The notes under the pieces: model-generated
Told to the model about the DNA's origin: nothing
Databases searched by the model: none
Seen by the model: only the letters and a program-made list of their open reading frames with translations
Shown here: in pieces, positions 1-5,519 of the stretch
How positions within the stretch are numbered: the first letter of the stretch is position 1
Layout: every line of letters begins with the position of its first letter
Source: Rubrivirga sp.
GTDB taxonomy: Bacteria; Bacteroidota; Rhodothermia; Rhodothermales; Rubricoccaceae
DNA length: 5,519 bases
Reading direction: 5' to 3'
Assembly (NCBI GenBank): GCA_012269805.1
Contig: JAAXJP010000309.1
Location: forward strand, 1 to 5,519
Made by a program: the position numbers and the translations under genes

Positions 1-2186
1 CGCTCCGGATGCTCCGCCGCCACTGGCCGCTCGTCCTCGGCCTGACGCTCCTCGGCCTCGCCATCGGCGCGGCGCACGGGCTGTTCTCGGCGCCGGTCTA
101 CAAGGCCCACAGCGTCCTCCTCATCATCCCGAACGAGCCCGGGCAGACCGGCGCGGGCAGCGGGGCCGTCGCGCCGGGCGAGAGCGTGGCGAAGGGGGTC
201 AACCAGGGCCTCGTGCTCCAGCAGGCGCCCCAGATCGCCGAGCGGACCGCCGAGGTCCTCCTCCGCCAGCCGGAGGCCGAGGCGTTCACCTCCATCCAGG
301 GCGCCGTGGACCGCTACGGCACGCCGCTCACCGCCGACGCCCTCGCCGACTACCTCCAGGAGGAGGTCGTGACGATCGGGCCCGCCGCCGACCAGGCCGA
401 CGCCATCCGCGTCGAGGCCGAGGCGGGCAGCGCCGAGGAGGCCGCGCTCATCGCCCGCCTCTACACCGACGAGTACCAGGCCCTCACGCAGTCGTCGTCG
501 CGCGAGCGCTCGACGCGGACGCGCGAGGTGCTGGAGGAGCAGATCGCCCGGCGGGAGGGCGAGCTCGACGAGATCGAGAACCAGCTCGCCGGCTTCATGA
601 CGGCCGAGAACGCGGCCGGGCTCGACGAGCAGACCCGCGTGACCGTCTCGCAGATCGGGCAGCTCCAGGGCCAGCTCGACCTTGCCCGGGTCGAGGCGCA
701 GACCTACCGGGCCCGCCTCGGGCAGCTCCGGAGCGACCTCGCCTCGGTGCCCGAGCGGCTGGAGCGGAGCGCGAACGTGCCGTCGGCGGTCGAGACGACG
801 GACCTCGACACCGAGATCGCCCGCCTCGAGCGGCTCTTGGAGCAGATCTACACCCAGAACCCCGAGCTCCGCGGCGACCCGACCGGCCACCCCGACGTGG
901 CCAACATCGACGCGCGGCTGCGGAGCCTGAAGGCCGACCGCCGCGCGCGCGTGGGCTCGCAGACCGACGCGGCGGTCGCCGCCGGCGGCCTGAGCCTGTC
1001 GAGCGACGGCGCCAACGGACAGGCCTACGTCGCCGAGCTCCAGCGCCAGATCTCGGCCGTCCAGGCGGACCTGGCCGGCGCCGAAGCCCGCGCCTCGACG
1101 CTCTCCCGGCGGCTCGCGGAGGCCCGGGGCCAGCTCCGCGCCGTGCCCGGCCAGCAGGTCGAGCTCGAGCAGCTCGAGCGCCAGCGGGCCGCGTCCGAGG
1201 CCACGCTCCAGCAGCTCCGCACGGAGTACGACCGCGCCGAGCTGGAGGAGACGACCGAGTTCGGCTTCGCTCAGGTGCTCCGCGAGGTCCAGACGCCGCG
1301 CGCGCCGTCGTCGCCGGTCCTCCCGCTCTCGCTCGGCCTGGGCGGGATCGTGGGCCTCCTCCTCGGCCTCGGCCTCGCCTTCCTCCGCTTCCAGACCGAC
1401 ACCAAGACGCGGACGCCCGATGACCTCCGCGACCGCGGCTTCGCCGTGATCGGCACGGTCCCCGACCTGAAGGACGCCCTCCGCGGGGGGCGGCAGGAGA
1501 TCGAGGGCGCCGTCGTCCACCCCGGCCTCGTGACGCTGACGCGGTCGTTCGCGCCCGAGGCCGAGGCGTTCCGGCACCTCCACGCCGGGCTCTACGCCGG
1601 CGGCGGGGCCCACCCGCAGGTCGTCCTCGTGGGCAGCCCCGACACGCACGCGGGAAAGAGCCTCACGGCCGCCAACCTCGCGATCGCCGCCGCGCAGGCC
1701 GGCCGGCTCACGCTTCTTCTGGATGCCGACCTCCGCCACCCGGCCGTCGGCGACCTGTTCGGGCTCGAGCCCCACGCCCAGTTCGGCGAGGGGCCGCCCG
1801 AGGCCAACGTCGCCTTCTGGACGACGGCCGTCCCGAACCTCCTCGCCATGACGCCGCGCGAGACCGTCGAGCGGCCCGACCAGGTGTGGTCGGCCCTGAC
1901 GGTCAAGCAGCTCCTCGACTACTGCCGCGGCAAGTTCGACATCGTCATCGTCGACACGCCCGCCGCCCTCGCCGCGGCCGACGCCACGCTCCTCGCGCCC
2001 TACGCCGACGCGGCCCTGCTCGTCGCCGAGGCCGACCGGACCGACCTCGACGCCATGACGCAGGTGGCGACGGAGCTGGCCGGCGTGGGGCTGGCGCGCG
2101 TCGGCGCGGTCCTCAACCGGTTCGACCCGCGCGGCGCCGTCGGCTTTCAGGCCACCGCCGGCGTCCGCCACGCCGGTCGCGACTGA
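1..2186 (+). CDS. Wzc/GumC-like polysaccharide co-polymerase with BY-kinase-type ATPase domain, probably 5'-partial
   Basis: Residues are numbered from the ATG at 9. Layout: a first membrane segment (about 6-26) with the start of a Wzz domain; a long periplasmic region rich in Glu, Arg, Gln and Leu, mostly coiled coil (about 150-425), with the family HPDV motif at 294-297; a GNVR-like segment (about 379-436) ending in the Pro-rich stretch before the second membrane segment (437-461); then a cytoplasmic P-loop domain. In that domain are an E519xxR522xxH525 motif, Walker A with GKS at 549-551, Walker A' LLLDADLRHP (569-578, Asp572 and Asp574) and Walker B FDIVIVDTP (643-651, Asp649). The length matches Wzc (about 720 aa). 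Known role of the family: inner-membrane scaffold controlling polymer length and export. Oddities: the C-terminus GVRHAGRD has no tyrosine cluster, the P-loop is SPDTHAGKS rather than the usual PGxGKS form, and the last Arg of EX2RX2R is His. The frame is open to the left edge (codons for Leu-Arg precede the ATG), and family members usually have 15-30 residues before the first membrane segment, so the true start is probably outside the window. Family is confident; kinase activity is doubtful. Confidence 0.93.
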   Translation, partial: LRMLRRHWPLVLGLTLLGLAIGAAHGLFSAPVYKAHSVLLIIPNEPGQTGAGSGAVAPGESVAKGVNQGLVLQQAPQIAERTAEVLLRQPEAEAFTSIQGAVDRYGTPLTADALADYLQEEVVTIGPAADQADAIRVEAEAGSAEEAALIARLYTDEYQALTQSSSRERSTRTREVLEEQIARREGELDEIENQLAGFMTAENAAGLDEQTRVTVSQIGQLQGQLDLARVEAQTYRARLGQLRSDLASVPERLERSANVPSAVETTDLDTEIARLERLLEQIYTQNPELRGDPTGHPDVANIDARLRSLKADRRARVGSQTDAAVAAGGLSLSSDGANGQAYVAELQRQISAVQADLAGAEARASTLSRRLAEARGQLRAVPGQQVELEQLERQRAASEATLQQLRTEYDRAELEETTEFGFAQVLREVQTPRAPSSPVLPLSLGLGGIVGLLLGLGLAFLRFQTDTKTRTPDDLRDRGFAVIGTVPDLKDALRGGRQEIEGAVVHPGLVTLTRSFAPEAEAFRHLHAGLYAGGGAHPQVVLVGSPDTHAGKSLTAANLAIAAAQAGRLTLLLDADLRHPAVGDLFGLEPHAQFGEGPPEANVAFWTTAVPNLLAMTPRETVERPDQVWSALTVKQLLDYCRGKFDIVIVDTPAALAAADATLLAPYADAALLVAEADRTDLDAMTQVATELAGVGLARVGAVLNRFDPRGAVGFQATAGVRHAGRD

Positions 2187-2217
2187 CCCCCGCGTCTCCA
2201 CCGCTCCCCCCACTCCG

Positions 2218-2745
2218 ATGCGCCGACTTCTCCTCCTCGCCGGCCTCCTCCCGGCCCTCGCCCTCGCCCAGCCCACGGACCCGTCCGCCCGGCCCGACGC
2301 CTCCGAGCGCCCGGTCACGCGGATTGGCCAGAGCGAGCAGACCGTCTCCAACGCGCCCGGCTACTACCAGCACCACCTGCCGGGCGAGGCCACGATCCAG
2401 GTCCAGGTCGAGGGCGCCGTCGTGAACCCGGGGCTCTACGAGATCGCCGACGAGACCGACCTCCGTCGGCTCCTCGCGCTCTCCGGCGGCCCGCGGATCG
2501 ACGTGCGCGACCGCCAGAGCGAGCGGCGCGTCGAGCTCCGCCTGATCCGTCCCGGCACCGGCCTCATCTACGGCGCGCTCCTCGCCGACGCCGCCGGCAA
2601 CCCGTCGGTGATCCCGCCGCTGCGCCACGACGACGCGCTCCTCGTCGAGGTCGTCGACCGGCGCCGGTTCGGGTGGCAGGACGCCGCCACGGTCATCGGC
2701 GCGGCCGGGACCGTCGCGTTCCTGTTCCAGCTCCTGACGCAGTAG
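2218..2745 (+). CDS. Secreted SLBB-domain protein, putative polysaccharide export component
   Basis: A 175-residue protein. It opens with a clear signal peptide: MRR, then a Leu/Ala-rich core, with likely cleavage after ALA at 15-17 (ALALA|QP). There is no lipobox cysteine. Residues 20-55 are Pro/Ser/polar and look unstructured. Residues about 58-147 form an SLBB (soluble-ligand-binding beta-grasp) domain: VEGAVVNPGLYEI (64-76) matches the family's V-G-x-V-x-x-PG-x-Y signature, followed by a helix and SGG (89-91), and the domain closes with HDDALLVEV (137-145), equivalent to the usual GD-x-V strand. A hydrophobic C-terminal helix (about 156-173) ends two residues before the stop. SLBB domains are typical of outer-membrane polysaccharide export proteins such as Wza, but those also carry an N-terminal Poly_export (PES) domain, which I cannot find here. 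The gene starts 31 bases after the co-polymerase stop, so the two are probably co-transcribed and may interact. The ATG at 2218 is chosen because it starts the signal peptide; no Shine-Dalgarno precedes it. The precise role is inferred from domain and neighbours. Confidence 0.88.
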   Translation: MRRLLLLAGLLPALALAQPTDPSARPDASERPVTRIGQSEQTVSNAPGYYQHHLPGEATIQVQVEGAVVNPGLYEIADETDLRRLLALSGGPRIDVRDRQSERRVELRLIRPGTGLIYGALLADAAGNPSVIPPLRHDDALLVEVVDRRRFGWQDAATVIGAAGTVAFLFQLLTQ

Positions 2746-2805
2746 GGCGCCCCGCCTCGGCACGTCGCCCGGGGTCCTTCACCGGCCGGCCTCCGGGCAC
2801 GCCCC
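2746..2805 (+). other. 60-base spacer before the flippase gene, no promoter, terminator or Shine-Dalgarno seen
   Basis: This is the longest gap in the window. It is GC-rich throughout and includes the self-complementary CCGGCCGG at 2782-2789. No T-run follows it, so it does not look like a rho-independent terminator. No purine-rich ribosome binding motif lies within 15 bases of the ATG pair at 2806/2809; the bases just before are GCACGCCCC. It is probably a transcribed leader within the operon. Confidence 0.5.
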
Positions 2806-4140
2806 ATGATGTTCGTCGTCTCCGCCCTTCGGGACCTCCTCCGCGGCTCGTGGCTGCGGCAGGGCGTGTGGACGGTGTTGGACCAGGCGCTCTTTGCGGG
2901 CGCCAACTTCCTCGTCAACGTGCTCCTGGCGCGCTGGCTGTCGCCGGAGGCCTACGGCGCGTTCACGGTCGCGTTCGTCGTGTTCCTGCTGGCGGGGACG
3001 GTCCACGGCGGGCTCCTCATCGAGCCCATGCTCGTGTTCGGGCCGGAGCGGTTCAAGGGGCGAACGGGCGCGTACCTCCGGGCGCTCCTGTCGGGCCACG
3101 GGGCGTTCTCGCTGGCGGCCGGCGCCGTGCTCGCCGCGGTCGGCGGCGTGGCGTGGGCGCTGGGCAGCCCAGCGCTGGGTGCGCTGTTCGCGACGCTGGC
3201 CGTCGCCCAGGGCGCGATCCTTGTGCTGTGGCTCATGCGGCGGGCGTGCTACGTCGTCTCGCGGCCGGCCTGGGCAGCCGGAGCGGGAGTGCTGTACCTC
3301 GGGCTGTTGGTGGGCGGGGCCCTGGCCCTCCGCGGCGCTGGCTGGCTCTCGGGGCCGGCCGCCCTCGGGCTGATGGCCGCGACGTCGCTCGTCGCCGCGG
3401 CCGCGCTGGCCGTCCGCCTCGGTGTGCCCGCGCGCTCCCCCGAGGCGGGCCTCGTCGCCGACGCTCGGGCCGCGCACGTCGAGTACGGCCGGTGGGCCGC
3501 CCCGACGGGCGCCATCGAGTGGGTCCAGTCGTCGATCCCGTACCTCGCGCTGCCCCTGTTCGTGGGACTCGAAGGGAGCGGGGCGCTCCGGGCGTTCTAC
3601 AACCTCGCGATGCCGGCGCTGATGGGCTTCTCGGCCCTCGCCACGCTCTGCCTCCCCATCTTCGTCCGCGCCCGCGCCGCTGGTGAGATCCGCCCGACCG
3701 TCCGGAAGGTGGGCCTCGCGTTTGTGGGCCTCGCCCTCGCCTACGGCGGGCTCACGCTCCTGGGCGGGCGGGCCGCGGTGGACTGGCTCTACGACGGCCA
3801 GTACGCCGTGAGCCTGCCAATCCTGATCCTCCTCGCGCTCGCGCCGCTGGGGGCTGCCGTCGCCAACCTGCTCGTCACGCTCGTGCGGAGTGCCGAGCGG
3901 CCGGCGCTCGTGTTTCGCGCCCGCGTCGCGACGGTCGCCGTCGTCTCGACGGCCGGGCTCGCCGCGACCGCCGCGCTCGGCGTGGCCGGCGCGCTCCTCT
4001 CCGACCTCATGGGCCTCCTGACGGCGCTTGCCGCGCTCGCCCGTCCCGCCCGCCGGTCGCTGGAGCCAGCCCCGCCGGCCGCGGCGCCGAGGCCGGCCGA
4101 GCCCGCGCCGGCCGACGTCCCCGTTCTCGAACCGGCCTGA
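2806..4140 (+). CDS. Polysaccharide flippase, Wzx-like (MOP superfamily, PST family)
   Basis: A 444-residue, strongly hydrophobic protein with about 12 predicted membrane segments, roughly at 22-42, 50-74, 98-119, 123-146, 157-177, 184-205, 235-254, 263-287, 301-319, 335-360, 371-389 and 391-412. The N-terminal pattern is diagnostic of Wzx-type flippases: an amphipathic start, then LDQALFAGANFLVNVLLARW (25-44) followed by LSPEAYGAF (45-53). In the second half, FYNLAMPALMGFSAL (264-278) followed by LPIFVRA (283-289) also fits the family. A soluble loop (about 206-228) separates the two six-helix halves. The expected role is flipping undecaprenyl-linked repeat units from the cytoplasmic to the periplasmic face of the inner membrane. 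Residues about 413-444 are a Pro/Ala-rich tail (EPAPPAAAPRP and similar) beyond the last helix. Two ATGs stand in tandem at 2806 and 2809, so the start may be either; no Shine-Dalgarno is visible. The gene lies 60 bases after the SLBB gene and 2 bases before the Wzy_C gene. A lipid flippase of another MOP subfamily is the main alternative. Confidence 0.9.
   Translation: MMFVVSALRDLLRGSWLRQGVWTVLDQALFAGANFLVNVLLARWLSPEAYGAFTVAFVVFLLAGTVHGGLLIEPMLVFGPERFKGRTGAYLRALLSGHGAFSLAAGAVLAAVGGVAWALGSPALGALFATLAVAQGAILVLWLMRRACYVVSRPAWAAGAGVLYLGLLVGGALALRGAGWLSGPAALGLMAATSLVAAAALAVRLGVPARSPEAGLVADARAAHVEYGRWAAPTGAIEWVQSSIPYLALPLFVGLEGSGALRAFYNLAMPALMGFSALATLCLPIFVRARAAGEIRPTVRKVGLAFVGLALAYGGLTLLGGRAAVDWLYDGQYAVSLPILILLALAPLGAAVANLLVTLVRSAERPALVFRARVATVAVVSTAGLAATAALGVAGALLSDLMGLLTALAALARPARRSLEPAPPAAAPRPAEPAPADVPVLEPA
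3157..3175. repeat. Short near-perfect inverted repeat inside the flippase gene
   Basis: Arms GCGCTGGGC (3157-3165) and GCCCAGCGC (3167-3175) are exact reverse complements separated by a single A. The string GCGCTGGG also recurs directly at 3172-3179. In protein this corresponds to the repeated residues ALG-SP-ALG (118-125) in a Gly/Ala-rich helix turn, so coding repetition plus high GC is enough to explain it. No T-run follows. Confidence 0.5.
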
Positions 4141-4142
4141 CG

Positions 4143-5519
4143 ATGGACGCTCCGCACCCCTGGGCCTTCCGTCCCGACGCCATCCCGGCGCGCCGGCCGT
4201 TCGGCGACAAGTACACGACGTTCCTCGGCGTGGTCTTGATGGGCTATGCCGTCGCCGGGCGCGGCTTCGCCTACCTCGGCATCCCGCCCCTCTTCATCGG
4301 CGAGGTCGCGCTCGTGCTCGGCCTCGTCGCGCTCACGCGGTCGATGCGGACGACGAGCGTCGTCCCGGGCGCGGCGATGGGGCTCCTCGTGGGGCTGGTC
4401 GGCTGGGCGGCCGTGCGGGTGGCCCTCGGCATCCCGACGTGGGGCATCGACGCCGTGCGGGACGGGATGGTCGTCCTGTACGGCCTGTTCGCCATCATCG
4501 CTGCGGGCCTCGTGCTGGAGCGGCCCGAACGGCTCCGGTGGCTGATCGCCCGCGCGCCGCGCCTCGTCTGGGGGCTGATCCTCGTCGGGTGGCCGGTCCA
4601 CTTCTTTATCCGCGTGTTCGAGGCGTTCCCGGTGTGGCCCTGGGCCAACGTCCTCATCATCCAGACCAAGCCGGGCGACCTCCTCGTCACGCTCGCCGCC
4701 GCCGTGACGCTCGTGACGGTCGGCTTCCAGCGGCCGAGGCCGGCGCTGATCTTCGGCCTGACGGCCGGCATCATCGGGCTGATGGTGACCTCGCGCGGCG
4801 GGATGCTCGGGTTCGTACTCGGGATGGGCCTCGCGACCGTGTGGAAGCCGGCCAGCGCGCGGTACGGCCGGTTCGTCTACGTCGGCGCCCTCGTCGTCGT
4901 GCTCGGCCTGGCGGTCGGCTCGTCCGGCATCATGATCAACGACGGGACGCGGGAGTTCTCGGTCGAGCAGGTGTGGGAGAACGTCAAGAGCATCGCCGGG
5001 AAGAGCGACAACCCCCAGCTTGCCAACACGGCCGAGTGGCGGCTCGAGTGGTGGGGCGACATCCTCGACTACACGTTCGGCGGGCCGTACTTCCTCGATG
5101 GCAAAGGCTTCGGGATCAACCTGGCCGACGACGATGGATTCAACGTCGACGATGAGGGGTCGCTGCGGAGCCCGCACAATTCGCACCTCACCGTCCTCGC
5201 CCGCGGCGGCGTCCCGATGTTCCTCGCGTGGCTGCTGCTCCAGGGGCTCTGGGTCTGGCGCGTCGGGTCGTCGGCGCTGGCGGCGCGGCTGAAGGGGCTC
5301 GACGGGTGGGCCGGGTTCTACGCCGTCTGCGGCGCGCTTTGGCTGGCGGCCCACGTCAACGCCTCGTTCGACGTGTACCTCGAAGGGCCGATGGGGGCCA
5401 TCCCGTTCTGGACCGTCTTCGGCCTCGCCCTGGCCGGCACGCGCCTCCAGCGGACGCACCCGCACCTCCTCGACGACCTCCGCGTGGGCGCCGCGCCCCC
5501 GCCCGCCTCGGCCCCCTCG
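4143..5519 (+). CDS. O-antigen ligase/polymerase-type membrane protein (Wzy_C family), 3'-partial
   Basis: An ATG at 4143 opens a frame of 459 codons with no stop before the right edge, so the gene continues outside the window. Its translation (MDAPHPWAFRPDAI...) is a polytopic membrane protein with about 10-12 hydrophobic segments. Three Wzy_C (PF04932) landmarks occur in the right order: TSRGGMLGF at the end of a helix (Arg218); WRLEWWGDIL (299-308, Arg300) followed by FLDGKGFGIN in a large hydrophilic, presumably periplasmic loop (about 258-348); and SPHNSHLTVLARGGVPMF (343-360, His345-Asn346) leading into the next helix. NASFDVYLEGPMG follows before the last hydrophobic segment. Proteins with this layout either polymerise lipid-linked repeat units (Wzy) or ligate finished glycans to lipid A or protein (WaaL-like); sequence cannot separate these, but the adjacent flippase and co-polymerase favour a Wzy polymerase. 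The part of the loop at 5118-5157 encodes an acidic run with DDD and DDE. The C-terminal end seen here is Pro/Ala-rich (APPPASAPS), suggesting the stop lies not far beyond. The gene starts 2 bases after the flippase stop. Confidence 0.87.
   Translation, partial: MDAPHPWAFRPDAIPARRPFGDKYTTFLGVVLMGYAVAGRGFAYLGIPPLFIGEVALVLGLVALTRSMRTTSVVPGAAMGLLVGLVGWAAVRVALGIPTWGIDAVRDGMVVLYGLFAIIAAGLVLERPERLRWLIARAPRLVWGLILVGWPVHFFIRVFEAFPVWPWANVLIIQTKPGDLLVTLAAAVTLVTVGFQRPRPALIFGLTAGIIGLMVTSRGGMLGFVLGMGLATVWKPASARYGRFVYVGALVVVLGLAVGSSGIMINDGTREFSVEQVWENVKSIAGKSDNPQLANTAEWRLEWWGDILDYTFGGPYFLDGKGFGINLADDDGFNVDDEGSLRSPHNSHLTVLARGGVPMFLAWLLLQGLWVWRVGSSALAARLKGLDGWAGFYAVCGALWLAAHVNASFDVYLEGPMGAIPFWTVFGLALAGTRLQRTHPHLLDDLRVGAAPPPASAPS

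Larger units (their letters stand above)
1..5519 (+). other. Polysaccharide assembly/export operon, internal part
   Basis: Four co-directional genes with gaps of 31, 60 and 2 bases encode co-polymerase, SLBB export component, flippase and Wzy_C protein, which is a coherent set for one polysaccharide. The gaps contain no AT-rich promoter-like element and no stem followed by a T-run, so one transcript is inferred. Both outer genes run to the window edges, so neither the promoter nor the end of the operon is visible. The - strand holds only open frames that mirror the coding strand and contain no recognisable domain. Confidence 0.75.

Noticed and set aside
2113..2763. A 216-codon - strand frame covering the SLBB gene
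   Set aside because: Acidic/Arg-rich low-complexity product without a recognisable domain; the + strand has a signal peptide and SLBB motif.
2746..2805. Possible terminator or internal promoter between the SLBB and flippase genes
   Set aside because: CCGGCCGG is too short and lacks a following T-run; there is no AT-rich -10-like element.
2673..3686. A 337-codon + strand frame overlapping the flippase gene
   Set aside because: Arg/Pro/Gly-rich with no family signature; it is the +1-type shadow of the flippase, which has the full Wzx pattern in its own frame.
4028..5155. A 375-codon + strand frame overlapping the start of the Wzy_C gene
   Set aside because: The product is almost entirely Arg, Pro, Gly and Ala. 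The frame beginning at 4143 gives coherent membrane helices and Wzy_C motifs, so this is an out-of-frame reading.
3789..5465. A 558-codon open frame on the - strand opposite the flippase and Wzy_C genes
   Set aside because: Its product is a low-complexity mix of Arg, Pro, Asp, Glu, Gly and His with no domain, signal peptide or hydrophobic core. The opposite strand encodes two clear membrane proteins. Long antisense frames are expected when third positions are almost always G or C.
1..5519. CRISPR arrays, tRNA/rRNA genes, insertion sequences, attachment sites
   Set aside because: No spaced direct repeats, no tRNA-like cloverleaf segment, no transposase-like protein and no terminal inverted repeats were seen. 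The window is about 97% covered by four genes.

Overview
The window is a very GC-rich stretch (roughly three quarters G+C by eye, not counted) with four genes packed head to tail on the + strand and nothing of substance on the - strand. Together they look like the membrane core of a Wzx/Wzy-type surface polysaccharide (capsule, exopolysaccharide or O-antigen) assembly and export locus. An export protein with a signal peptide implies a diderm (Gram-negative) cell. None of the three visible start codons has a recognisable Shine-Dalgarno motif, which is usual in the Bacteroidota/Rhodothermota group. With the extreme GC content, a marine Rhodothermota-like bacterium (for example Rubricoccaceae) is my best guess, but this is inference only; other high-GC diderms cannot be excluded.

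Layout: (1) 1-2186, a Wzc/GumC-like polysaccharide co-polymerase fused to a BY-kinase-type ATPase domain, probably missing its first few codons at the left edge. (2) 2218-2745, a small secreted SLBB-domain protein. (3) 2806-4140, a 12-helix-type polysaccharide flippase of the MOP superfamily. (4) 4143 to beyond 5519, a multi-spanning O-antigen ligase/polymerase-type protein (Wzy_C family) whose frame is still open at the right edge. The gaps are 31, 60 and 2 bases. I see no promoter or terminator in any of them, so a single transcript is likely, entering from the left and leaving to the right.

Working model: the flippase moves lipid-linked repeat units across the inner membrane. The Wzy_C protein polymerises or ligates them on the periplasmic side. 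The co-polymerase spans the periplasm as a long coiled-coil scaffold that sets chain length and may hand the polymer to an outer-membrane exporter, to which the SLBB protein would contribute. No glycosyltransferase or initiating phosphoglycosyltransferase lies in the window; these would be expected nearby.

The locus type is well known. The parts that deserve a second look are the ATPase domain, which lacks the C-terminal tyrosine cluster and has altered motifs, and the export protein, which is only an SLBB domain with a C-terminal hydrophobic helix and no recognisable Poly_export (PES) domain.
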